Origin: Dipetalonema caudispina
Taxonomy: Eukaryota; Nematoda; Chromadorea; Rhabditida; Onchocercidae
Assembly: GCA_013365325.1 (NCBI GenBank)
Contig: JABVXV010000001.1
Location: 558,001-622,000 of the forward strand
Direction: 5' to 3'
Length of the DNA stretch: 64,000 nt
A program made the position numbers and the translations under genes. The notes under the pieces are model-generated. The model did not search any database and was not told where the DNA came from. It saw only the letters and a program-made list of their open reading frames with translations. Below are positions 26,608-40,465 of the stretch, piece after piece. Within the stretch, counting starts at the first letter, position 1. Every line of letters begins with the position of its first letter.

Positions 26608-27413
26608 CTGCAAATGCAATCGGGATTTTACGTGGGATAAGAAAAGACGAGTAGGAGTACACATGCTATGAAGATGAAATAATTTTCACATTCTTTTCTA
26701 ACTTTACTATATGAGGTTTAAAATTAAACTGATCTTATTAAGCTCTAATGAAATTCTCATATTAACAGCATATCAACGAGAAATAACTTTAATTTTAAAT
26801 ATTTTAGAATTTCGATGAAACAACCAACAGAAATTCACAATTTTCTTGATAATTCTTCATTTTTAATGCAAACCTTCCCAATAATTGCTTATAATGTAAA
26901 AGAAGACGTTGGGATATGATCATTCGACTTGCCTGAATATAAATGTCAAGCCGAAAGGTGAATATTATCAGAGGTAGTTCTATCAACTTTATCTGTTAAT
27001 TTGATTATAATTATTAATAATGGAGTGAAGCCTGTTCTCATGTGCTATGATAAATGAGATCGATAACCTACTGCCCATTAAAATGATGTGTACATAGACA
27101 GGAGAAGAGGCCTAAGGCTGAAATAGAGCAAAGTAAGGCCTTTATTGGATCGATGAAACGGGATACTCCACAAATTATATATCTCTTCCCTTGTTAATTT
27201 ATCATTTATTTTGAGGTGCGATATGCAATGGTTGATAGGATAACTACAATCAGGACTGTTTCCGATCCCTACTCTCCTTATAATCATGAAATGATTGTAT
27301 TATATGCGATTAAGTTTATTTTATGACATTTTAAGATTATAATTCAACATGTAAGCTGAATAGAAGAGAGGATCAATAAAGCAATCTAATCTTATGTCTT
27401 GTCCACATTTGAT
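26608..27413. other. intergenic, divergent promoter region
   Basis: AT-rich spacer between the divergent starts of the minus-strand unknown gene and the plus-strand LDL-A gene. It should contain both promoters. It may hide a signal-peptide exon for the LDL-A protein, but none is convincing. Confidence 0.4.
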
Positions 27414-28000
27414 ATGATAATTATTTCAGAAATGGTGATGCCATGTGCATCAGCTCAGATGTTGAGTTGCAGTAGTCCGTGGCAATGGATGTGCAATAAT
27501 GGTGAATGTATTGCCCAGTATGATCTTTGCAATGGTATTGCACAATGTACTGATGGATCCGATGAAATTGACTGCAATAAAAGGTTAATGTTTTGAAATG
27601 GTTAAGCATCCGTAAATTTGAGCATTCAAAGAAAGACTTTTAGTGCATTTAGCAATATTTGTGAAGTGTTTGTTATAGGCAATGGCAGAATAAGTATATG
27701 AATATACCCCATGAAGAGCAGATGAAATCAGCAATCCGGTCCGAAGTAGATGAGGTTAATCCAACTAGTGGTACTACTATGTCCCTTCTTCGATCTACGC
27801 AATTTAATGAATGGCTTATTGTACTGGCTTCCATACTATTTATCATATTTGTGGTGGTAATCGTCCTACGATGCCGACGACAACGACGAAATGGTCTAGT
27901 CCGAAGCAATCGAGCACATGGCATAAGGAAAGGTTTAAATATAGGGCAAAATGATGGCGATGATGAGGACGATTTACTTATTGGTTCACTTTATTCCTAA
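27414..28000 (+). CDS. single LDL-receptor class A, single-pass membrane protein
   Basis: Two exons, 27414-27583 and 27679-28000, giving 163 codons. Residues about 18-57 form a complete LDL-A module ([15 protein letters not shown]...[16 protein letters not shown]) with six cysteines and the calcium-binding acidic end. A hydrophobic helix ([19 protein letters not shown]) follows, then an Arg-rich stop-transfer segment (RCRRQRR) and an acidic cytoplasmic tail (GDDEDD) ending in LYS. The start is uncertain: ATG at 27414 gives a short leader ending CASAQ, which resembles a signal-peptide cleavage site, but the TTATTTCAG at 27423-27431 may be a splice or trans-splice acceptor with the true leader upstream. 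LDL-A modules bind extracellular ligands or receptor partners. I cannot name an orthologue. Confidence 0.72.
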
Positions 28001-28674
28001 AATATTTGTTCTTTATGAGAATCCCAAAGATAAATCGAAAATTTCCCTGTTGTTCTAATTCATTCATTTTTTGCCGCTCAGATTTAACTCTTCTTTCAAA
28101 TTAGCTCAGTACCAGGATAATCCATCTTACCGCCAGTATATTGATCTTGATATTATCAAGGAATCATATGCAATATATTACTATTCCAGACCATTCTAAT
28201 CCAGAATTCGGAATATGAAATGTGCTCTAGAATTATAACTCGTTTGCCACACCAGAATAGTAGCTATCCTTTACCCATATTTGACTACTTTGTAATGCAA
28301 TGCCATCCCAAATTTTCATTACGTTTTGATAGCATCTACTCAACCAGAGGACATACAGATCTAAAATGTGTGTCGTTTGTTATTTTTAAAGGGAAAGACG
28401 CATTTGCGGAATATTACAAATGCGGCAAGTGAAATGAGTGAGATTTATGGTTTCCGGAAACAGTAGGTCATGTAAGGTTGTTACTCAGTTAAAACTTGAA
28501 ATTTTTATCATTCAAAGCAAAGGCATCCAGTGATTATTCTGTAAAAAGTATACCAGAAGGTAATTGGAATTAAATCCACTAAAGTACAATTCACAGCTAT
28601 TCGTGGTTTCGATTATGCACTTGTACAGTTCTATCGTATAGCCCTTCAAATAACTTCAACTATTTTTAATTCTT
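28001..28674. other. spacer between convergent genes
   Basis: 3' flanks of the LDL-A gene (+) and of the glutaredoxin gene (-). No coding exon or RNA gene is seen. The open frame at 28220-28432 has no splice context. Confidence 0.5.
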
Positions 28675-29639
28675 TTATATAGCTCCAATCACATTAAGCT
28701 TGTGTTCTAAGACACCGTCCTTCTTTGCTGCACATATTTCATCACAACCTCCAAAAAATTCACCTCCGATGAAAATTCGCGGTACTCTTCTGAAAATGAA
28801 TGTTACAATTAAACGCACTGTTTGGCGATGTACCAAATATTTTGAAGTGGACATCGGAACTTCACTGCTTGAGTCCCAAATCTAAACTAGAAGTAGAAGT
28901 TATTGTTTTAAGTGATGCTTCGATCTGTGTGCATGATTCAAAATGCAGTTTATAAAGACCGAAACTTGGGAAAACTCCCCGTGAAAATTCACGTAGACAG
29001 TATCACAGTTCCACTTTGAATCTTCGGGTCTTACTCATGTTTCTGTCCTTCAGGTTCATTTTTCCAATGATAGCTCCCTTACTGACTGCACTACCTATTG
29101 CTGAAGAGCTTCACGAAAAAAAAAAAAATTGAAAGAACAAATGTGATTACATCCCACTGCCTAAGATGATTTCTGAACTAAGAAAAATTCGATAAAGTAG
29201 TGTAAATACAACCTTGACCCAGTCATCTGTTCCATATAATCCAAAATTTCTTTTCCATCAGACCTTTTGTTGATGTCAATCCATTTCATTGCATCTTGTT
29301 TTAACGGATATGCGGTAAGTGCTTTACGCGTTCGTTTACAATATATGCACCAGCTCTTTGATATTACTACTATCTGCAAATACATTTCAAAATTTCAATT
29401 CTAAATTGTATAAATAGATTCGATTTTATTGGAAATCTGAAAAATTAAAGGATGACTGATGCTGATTTGAGAATGCAGGTCGAAGTTATGTAATTAAATG
29501 AAATTTGAACTTCAAAACTAAATTTTTTTCATCAAGCTATCATGGACATCAATAATCTCTTGAGAATAAAAAAAGAATATGGAAAACCAACTTTTTTTGA
29601 TGCAATCACTTCGTCAATAAATCGCTGCACTTCACCCAT
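28675..29639 (-). CDS. class I-like glutaredoxin with a CIYC active site
   Basis: Glutathione-dependent disulfide oxidoreductase. Exons on the minus strand: 29639-29592 (MGEVQRFIDEVIASKK), 29373-29213 (IVVISKSWCIYCKRTRKAL ... KEILDYMEQMTGS), 28789-28675 (RRVPRIFIGGEFFGGCDEI ... stop TAA). The 107 residues match the usual length of about 105, and phases agree. Visible features are the redox site CIYC in place of the typical CPYC/CPFC/CSYC, the cis-proline loop RVP (usually TVP), and the glutathione-binding GG followed by CDE. An acceptor (TCATCTTTAG) 3 nt before the ATG suggests a trans-spliced start in an operon with the gene upstream. Alternatively the same acceptor joins an upstream exon in frame, which would give an N-terminal extension. 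Confidence 0.83.
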
Positions 29640-30888
29640 ATGCTAAAGATGAAGGACTTTTGTTTAAAGAACCTTTCTGTGTTCAAGAATTCTACCATTT
29701 CGCAGCTGCGTGTGATTTCTTTATTCATTTGCTTAACAAGTTTTGTTACTTCAAATGTTATTCCTGCTGTAAGAGTTGGGTTTTCCAGCAAATTCATTTC
29801 AATCTCGGCAATAACTTGTCAAATTAACTGTGGGAAACTAAGGATCTGTTCTCGCAATTAATAGACTAAAACTATATTCCAACCATAAGTATTTAAAATC
29901 TCCTTATTTCGTGAAAAGCTAAAATTGATAAAATTGACCTTTTCGGAAACGCACCTTTCAACAAAAAAAATTTACCTGCGAAACATGTTTGGAAAGCAGG
30001 AAGCCCATAACGCAAATTGCTTTGCCAATCTAGAAATAATTTTAAATGTAATCCAATAAGTTAAAATTAGTGAAATGCTGCAACAATACGTACAGCAACA
30101 ACTGAAAATTACAAACTGAATTGAAAATTCCAATGTCTCTACTTGCCCAGACCTATTCTGACGACACTTCCTTACCCAACAACATATGCATGAGAAACAC
30201 AACAATGTGATAATTTATCTGACTTATGAAACAAAGTCATGTGATTTATTCATTAATAGAACTGATTTTATGCACTGGATTTTATTGATTAACTAATGAA
30301 ATTCATTGATTGACAAAGCTTTCAAATGCCGGCTGCTTAGAACAAGAAAATTATAAAACAGCTTCTAGTGTATTCAAAAAGTGAAAAGGTACTAAATTTT
30401 GGTAGTTGAGGCAATATTAAAAAAATTGAATATTTTAGTACAAATATTCGAGAAGCATATGCATTCTCGAGTACTTATATTAAAATGAAATGTGGTATTC
30501 AGTCAGATACATTTCTGTCGTGCATGCTACCACCTTCATAGTAACAAACAGTTGCTAAAACATTCATAGTGACAATGATTTGACTGTTGCGACACAAAAA
30601 GGAGATGATTTACTGGGCAAATAAGACTAAAGTGACTTGTTAATTAAAACTAACTTATCTTATTGACCGAATGAAACTGACATAACAACGTATAGTGACA
30701 CGCGTAGAAGGTAGTATCTGTCACACAATTAAATATTCCATGTAAACAAAGAAAAAAGTCACCTTTTGGCAAATATCCAGAGAGCGCAGTTACATAAATG
30801 AACATCTTACCTGCGTCTTATAGACCAGCAATATTTATCGATGACAATTGTTCCCATTACTGAATCGAATCCTTCCGGCAACCGGAAA
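29606..30888 (-). CDS. unresolved gene upstream of glutaredoxin
   Basis: Coding-like minus-strand exons whose full chain is unclear. Exon a, 30888-30811, lies behind CTTGCAG and contains ATG at 30857 (MGTIVIDKYCWSIRR) with a strong GTAAG donor. Exon b, about 30222-30175, is hydrophobic (HIVVFLMHMLLG). Exon c, about 30030-29985, reads WQSNLRYGLPAFQTCFA. Exon d runs from about 29809 (IAEIEMNLLENPTLTAGI, TFEVTKLVKQMNKEI) with a stop at 29606 that would overlap the glutaredoxin start in another frame. Exons b, c and d join in phase; a to b does not without a further exon. If exon d uses the donor after SCEM near 29695, it joins glutaredoxin in frame. No family is recognised. Confidence 0.35.
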
Positions 30889-31981
30889 CTGCAAGGAGTA
30901 AGCAAATCCTGCTAATAGCATTCCTCACCACACATCAAACTTATTATAACAGGCCGCTAGATAGGTTCACTTTCTTCATGGCCGTTAAATTGCGATTGTT
31001 GTTGGCTCATTTGTAGCAGGAAAGGGTAAGGAAGTTCGAGGTGGTAGGAGATAAATTCTTATTATTTTTGATATTATCAGCAAGAAAGGATCAAATAGAG
31101 AGCTCAGACAATCTTTATTACAATGTCCCAGTTGACTTTATCTTTGCAGGACACTAAGCTTAAAGCTTCTCATAATATCCATTGTAATGAAAAGAGTAAT
31201 TACATCTACCTTGATGCTCTATAGTTAAATCCAATTATTGATTCATTGGAAATTCTTCACTGATGACCACTAAAAAGGGGTTGTTTCCTGATCAATTGTG
31301 AGTGACTATACATATCTCCCACGAAGTGTATTTGGCGCTGGCAGAGTACAATGGACGCCTTGTATTTGGCTGTTATTGGGAATGTTGTAGGTGTCTTATA
31401 TATATATATATATATATATATATTTCATTTACATATTTTATTTATTTTATTCATGTTTTATATATGTGTTTGTATATACAGAATTTGTATACGAATCGAA
31501 TGAACTCATAAACTTCATGCTAGTGGGATGCATTTATGATTGCTCTCGAGGAAGTTTCCATTCTACCCTTTCCTCTTCCACACTTCTCCTATACCGTGGC
31601 ATTTGTTTCCCAAATTTAGCATCATGAGTGGAGTGCGGAAATGGACCGAGTAAGCAGCAGTAATTATCCAGTAAAACGTTTCGATCACGGATGACGCATA
31701 AGTAAACTGAGCTGATGTTCTTTGTATATGCGACTTTGATCAATAAAGTATGCAGGAATGGATCAATGAACAGTTTTCAGCGGAATGCATTTTAATGGGA
31801 GTTCAAGATGATTTTGAAAGATAACATTCCTAAGGCGACTGATCAGTGCGGTTCTGTTCCTTCGTGAGTTACTTGTACTTATACTTCATTTGCCTCTCCC
31901 TTTCACTGAATCAATTCTTTTCTTTACAGTTCTTTGTAACATTGTCGGTTTAATTTAGGTGACATGCAGCATTGATGTGAC
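30889..31981. other. intergenic, divergent promoter region
   Basis: Spacer between divergently oriented genes. It contains a 27-bp (TA)n tract at 31397-31423 and no exon I can support. The frames at 31302-31627 merely translate the TA repeat and its surroundings. Confidence 0.5.
31397..31423. repeat. (TA)n dinucleotide tract
   Basis: An uninterrupted TA dinucleotide run of about 27 bp in the spacer upstream of the nucleotidyltransferase gene. Confidence 0.9.
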
Positions 31982-34690
<2,709 letters not shown>

Positions 34691-35800
34691 AAATCTTTTT
34701 CAACCCCACAACTTGACTTAAACTACGCAACATCTTCAACTCTCATTGTCATCGCATGGTAGTCGCTTGAGATTTTCTGCTCTTTTGCATTATAAGGTTG
34801 CGATTAATATTTTGGATTTTAGATCTCTAATTCCTTGAAGGCTTTCACTGATAATATATTCATTAAAGAAATAAATTCAAAGAAAGTGATTCATTTTGTA
34901 ATCGATTGTCATTCGTTGATTAGTTCATATATTATTCAGCCTTACCTTTCACAATATTTTTACAAACTTTCTTTACTGTCACTGACTGACAAACCCTTCT
35001 TTTTCTTTACAAATCGGAAAATTCGCAGTGGATTGCGCTATTAATGTTATATTTAAAGAATTTAGAGGGTGAATGACAATGATTATGTAACTGATCTGCC
35101 GGTCTACTCCCGTTCTGGACAAGCTCTTTCTAAGCAAGGCTTTTTTGCTCAACTGTTTCTGTTTTATGCACATTAATACATAATGGTGTTCTTATGCTAT
35201 TCCGCGTAATAAATGGCGTGCCACACTTATTTTCTGGTTTTTTTCTTTGTAAAACTAGGCTTTCATGGCAATGTTTGTTGTCTTTGTATTTTCAGTTTTA
35301 ATTCCACCATAGAATTCTCCCAAATTCTTCGTTTTAAATGGAATTTTATTGGATGCTTTCTGTATAAGTTTCAGCATGTTTCAAACGGACGGGTAGCACG
35401 TGTTTTGAGAAGAATTACTTAATATGCAGCTTAGCTGATTCATTGTTGACCAAATGAATATTTGAATCTGTTATTGCTTTTCCAAATCATTTCAGCATAT
35501 TATTCCCAAGAAGTTGTTGTTCGGATTATTTTGTTCTTTATTTCGGTATCCATTAAAGGCTTTATAGGATCACAAGTTTAATCAAAAATTCACACTGTCT
35601 TAATGAGCAGTTGGTTGATACTTGCATTTTTAGTTTTCAAATTTATCATGCAATAGTTAGTAATTTGGGGAAGAGAATGTAAGCTTTCGTTCGATAAATA
35701 TCCACGTTATAGTAAAAAACTATGTCGAGGTGTTCTTTTTTGTTGGCTTTCTTCTACTTCTTTTGTTATAAATTTATTTTTTTTAAGGAATTTCTAAACA
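34691..35800. other. intergenic spacer between TENT4 and MATH-BTB genes
   Basis: 3' flank of the nucleotidyltransferase gene and promoter region of the next gene, both on the plus strand. No exon, tRNA or notable repeat seen. Confidence 0.5.
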
Positions 35801-38023
35801 ATGGAGCCGTCGAACTCCGAGTTAAGTATGCCAATCGAATCTTCATCGACGCTGGCATCTCACTCTTCAAATTCTTCGCAAACTGAAATCAGAGTTGAGG
35901 TTCGCCGGATTATTTAATTTCGATTGGTGCCAGTTAATTGTTTGCATTTTTTCTATAAATAACTCTGGATCACCTTAACTGCAAGAATGCCATAATGACT
36001 TTGCTTGCTGTCTTTGAGGCGGTATCTTTTCTGTTCAAGACACAACGGTTACGAAACTTTCAAGTCATTTTAACTAAAGAGCAGGGAATGTGATCTGAAA
36101 TGCTTAGAAAATCATTCGGAAGCATACTTCATTAATGATTGTAGACTGATTTCTGGAGACTTAAATTCTGGAACAAAAGCTGCATGGTACGCTGCCACTG
36201 AGATTATGAAGAAATTGAATGAAATTAAATAATTAGCTTTCTTCAGCATGTGAAACACAGTTGGACAGTGAAGAATTTTTCACACTGTTACCAGGAGTAT
36301 TTGGAAAATTTCGTTCACCTGCATCGTGGTGAAGACACACTTACCTGGTCCATCAAAATTTATCCAAAAGGCAATGGTGAAAACAACAAAGATTTTGTCT
36401 TTCTATGTCTTAATAGAGTGGTCAGTAATACGAACGCACCATGCAAAAATGGGAAAATTGGCTTCAAGTCTCGGTAAATAAATTTAATAGTTTTTATGCT
36501 AAAAAAAATTCAGGATAAAATGAGTAATGCATTTGATTACAATATTTTTATAGTAATCAAGAGTATATTTTTTTATCGCTCCTGATTTACCGTAGCCATT
36601 TTTTGGCCTCTTACCCGATATAACAAGGGGAATATTCGCCTCAGGATACTGATCGATAATTCCATCTAATATTCAGCTTTGATTACTATATTTTTGAAAC
36701 TTCGATCTTTTCAGCTTCATTTTACGAACCAGTGAAATGAAAGAGATCGAAATGCGTATTCATCCAAACCCCTCCCATTCTGATTACGTTTCGTATATAA
36801 AACGAGATGTTCTATTTCCACAGATATTACCAAATGATTCAATTATTGTGAATGTTGAGATAGATGTAGCTGTGGAAACTGTTACAACAACGCTAGAGGA
36901 GATGTTAACTGTGAGTTTGTTAAATCTTGTTGGAAATTTTTTAATATCATACTACAATGTGCAATTTAACCTTTTCATGTTGTGCTTTCTCCATTTTCCT
37001 ATTTCTCGTTTATGGAAGTGTTTAATATAAAAAGAAAAGAGCTACATTTACATTCATAAGTTAGTTTTTGTTCATTTTAGTTTGCTGAAATCATTTTTAG
37101 AGTAATAGCGAACAACAGCTTACGGAAGATTATTTGAAAATGTTGAAAGATAACGTGTTAACTGATTTCGCAATAAAAGTGGGTGAGCGAGAAATTAGAG
37201 TTCATCGTGCTATTCTCGCAGCTAGATCTCCAGTTTTTGCTGCTATGTTAAGGCATGAAGACACCAATGAAGCTAAAACGGTAAGTTTAATTTTGTACTT
37301 ACAATGAGAGCTAGAAAAACTTTATTACAACTTATTTACACAACAAAATGCCAAGTTATGAAATTGATTATTTGTGTGGAATTTCTTTTACTCTTTTATC
37401 TTCTATTAAATAAATGTCTTGTTGCAGGGTGTAATGGTGATCGAAGATTTGGAATATGATACAGTTACGGAAATGCTCAATTTTATTTATTGTGGACGTT
37501 GTTTAAGAGATGTTAATGAATTTGCATTTGCTTCCGATTTATTAATTGCTGCAGACAAGTATCGGCTTGAAGAATTGAAGAGCCACTGTGAAAAAGCTTT
37601 GATTCAGGTGAAATGATTTGTAAATATGTTATCTAGAGTTTTTTGTCAGTTGTTAGTTGATACTCTAATTATGTTTGTAATTCGCTCAAATCTTTGAATA
37701 GAAGAATTCAGATGACTATATAAGAGTTCGGTAATTCCTTATAAAATGAAAATCAAATCTATGTTTAAAGAAATATGCTTGTCGTATTGTCTAAATCTTT
37801 TCATTTACAGGCGTTGACATTTGAAAATGTTTGTGAATTGCTCATCGTTTCGGATATCTATAGTGCACCACGTCTTAGACATCGTGCTGTGGAATTTATC
37901 ATCCAACATCCACGGAATATTACATCTACGCCAGGTTGGGATAATGTTGTCAAACAACATCATGATCTTGTCACCGATATCGTTCGTCACTTCGATAAAT
38001 CATCCGATAGAGGTAACTCGTAG
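35801..38023 (+). CDS. mel-26: MATH-BTB protein, MEL-26-like CUL3 adaptor
   Basis: Substrate adaptor of a Cullin-3 ubiquitin ligase; in C. elegans MEL-26 targets the MEI-1 katanin subunit after meiosis. Exons: 35801-35899 (Ser-rich leader MEPSNSELSMPIESS), 36247-36473 (MATH domain, HVKHSWTVKNFSHC), 36715-36910 (rest of MATH), 37101-37280 and 37428-37607 (BTB: LKDNVLTDFAIKVG, EIRVHRAILAARSPVFAAML, then MLNFIYCGRC, ASDLLIAADKYRLEELK), 37811-38023 (BACK-like end: VCELLIVSDIYSAPRLRHRAVEF, GWDNVVKQHHDLVTDIV). All phases agree, 364 residues. The domain class is certain. The choice of MEL-26 rather than another BATH protein or SPOP rests on FIYCGRC and the VVKQH..LVT..VR.FDK ending from memory and is only moderately sure. 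Confidence 0.85.
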
Positions 38024-39899
38024 AAGATATTTCCGGTGAATTGGTACTATGTGTGCAAGCTACACAAGATGATTAACATGTGATTTTGCTTCGAACTTTC
38101 AAACTCGAAAATGTATTTTTTCCTTTCAATTGTTTTATAATATTCTTTCCGAAGTTTAGTCGGGAGGGCAAAGGATAGCTGGTCTGACAAAATTTATAAT
38201 AGTGCAGCAGAAACCATGGAAATAATTGGGTATGGATATTCGGCTCTCTGTTAGTCTGGAAAGTAATTTCATGGTCAGTGAGAAGTAAGACTATATGTCA
38301 TTGTATCCTAAGTTTGCTCAAACTTGCATTTCACTTTGAAAAAAGAACTAAACAAGCTCACTGTTTCTTAGGAATTACTTACTGTTTACGGTAAATGAAT
38401 ACTTAATATTAGGTTTCGGTATCAATGTTAAGACAGTGGTTGGTCTTAACGAGAGAATGTCTTCGAGGTGAACTGTAGAAAGGTATGAATTTTTTTAGCT
38501 GTGATGATTCTCTGCTTTTTAAAGCATTCCGATGCTTCATTCTCCCGAAGTGATTATCGATTTTTTCGAATCTCAAGTCACTTCAGTTTATTCACTTGTA
38601 AAAGCTCGCTAAAATTAAAATTACTCTATAATCACCAGCCGGATATATGACTTTGTTGTCATCAATGACATAATGTCATGCGTCTTCCTCACCCAACACG
38701 CTGCAAAAAGGGATGAATTTGCATGATACTACTTATGCGTACCGCTGTGCATGCCAGAAAATTTTACGTGTTGAAACGAGAAATTTGATGTCGGCTAGGA
38801 ATTTGAAATGAACTTGAAAGAAAGCTTAATTTTCCACTTTCATATTCCTTAAGCATGATTACGACATATCCGACTTTTGTGTTGTCCCAAATTTCAATTT
38901 TCAAATATTTTCCTTGAAACTAGATTTATTTCGAAAGATTTGGGGGTATTCGAGATCTCAATATCTCTTAAACTGGTTCCTTGTTTCTTTTTCCTTCATC
39001 CCTTATTTCGTTATGCGTCGGTCCTTGAGCCTCGAACTAAGCTCCGACTAAAATCGAGAAAATATACTGCATCAAGAATATCGCAGTAGTGAATACGTGA
39101 TCCGATTTTAGAACCAAGTTATAACTAATTGCCTTGAACTTGAGTGCTGAGGCCTACACATTATGTTCTTAGAGAATTGTTGGACAAAATAATTAGGCAG
39201 AAAGCAGAATCGTGTCCATTTTTAGATTGCCTTCCATGAGTGATGGAGAAACCAATGTAGATACGTTAGGAATTAAGATTGATAAAATTCATTTCCCTAA
39301 CGAAAACTGACATATCTCCCACTCCCTGATTCTACTGTTCCACCTCTTCCGATCAGTTTTGTTATCATCAAACCAGCTTCTCCTTCTGTATTTGTTATGT
39401 AGATTGGTTGTTTGTAGTATTTCATAATATTTAAGAGAATGTAACATTTCAAAAATGATACCAACTCATTTTTTTTCATCTTACAGTTGGTATTAAATGC
39501 AAATTTCTTTGTACCTGTTGATTATTGTTTCATACACTACTGTAGCATTCTTGGAAATTCCTGGAAGGTTTCATAAAATGAAATATCCAGCATGCTGGAA
39601 TTATTATCAGCATGCATCTTTATTCAAGTTTCAAATTATGTAATCATTCACGAACCCCTGCATAATAGGGATAAAATCTCCCTTCTGCTTTTACTACTCT
39701 TGTTTATAAGAATGGGACAGAACCGCACTGATGGAAATAATGTGTCGATTAAATAAATATTTTGTATAAGAATGCAGCAAAGAAATCAGTTCTTTCTATA
39801 ACAAAATTTTATTTCCGAATAAATTTAATTGTATCGTGCCTTTTCGAAGTGATCGAAGGAATGTTAACCTTATGGAATTTCGGAAAGATGGAACATTTA
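38024..39899. other. spacer between convergent genes
   Basis: About 1.9 kb between the MATH-BTB stop (+) and the stop of the small minus-strand gene. It presumably carries both 3' UTRs. The frames at 38877-39089 and 39297-39479 lack splice context and family similarity. Confidence 0.5.
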
Positions 39900-40314
39900 T
39901 CACTCTAAGTTAGGATCCACAACAGCTGCTGATCTAATCCATTTATCTATATCTTATATATTTTCATGAATAGTGGAAATTCGTCATCTTGCATTTATTC
40001 AATCCTGCTGATATTAAAACTCACTACTGCTAATTTTCAAGTGTCCGTAAAAACTAAGCATTTATACAACAGAAACTAAGAGTTCAGATTTAAGAAGAAA
40101 ATTTTAATAATGGGAAGAAATTTTTAGAATATTAGAGAAATAGTAACTTACCTTTTCGGAGATTACGGTCCTCTAAACGACAAGCATGTTGGAGAAACTC
40201 TTCCCATAATGCAGTTACAATACTCCTAGCTCTAGCAGTCATACTCAATACTGCATGATCACATGGAAGATAACGGGAATCTAGATTTTCAAGTTCCAAG
40301 TAGGGAATATTAAA
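39900..40314 (-). CDS. small unrecognised gene directly behind SEC63
   Basis: Two minus-strand exons join cleanly: 40314-40152 behind GGGTAG, with a strong GTAAGT donor, and 39946-39900, ending with TGA. The open frame reads YLELENLDSRYLPCDHAVL, then MTARARSIVTALWEEFLQH, and across the junction LEDRNLRKDKWIRSAAVVDPNLE. From the only usable ATG the protein is 45 residues; the frame is open back to the acceptor, so translation could start earlier in an unseen exon. The acceptor lies about 150 nt after the SEC63 stop on the same strand, the spacing of nematode operon pairs with trans-spliced downstream genes. No family is recognised. Confidence 0.5.
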
Positions 40315-40465
40315 CTACCCATATCATCAGTACCAATAAATTAAGGGGCATTTGAACCAATCAAAAAAAAAGAACACGCTAAATGACAGAATTCGTTAAC
40401 ATCTATTCATAAAGCACTAACACAGTACTTAATCTCACAACAATTAATGTAAACTTTGGAAAATT

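Noticed and set aside
29640..29861. 73-codon plus-strand frame with a hydrophobic segment
   Set aside because: It is antisense to the coding-like exon upstream of glutaredoxin and has no splice or family support.
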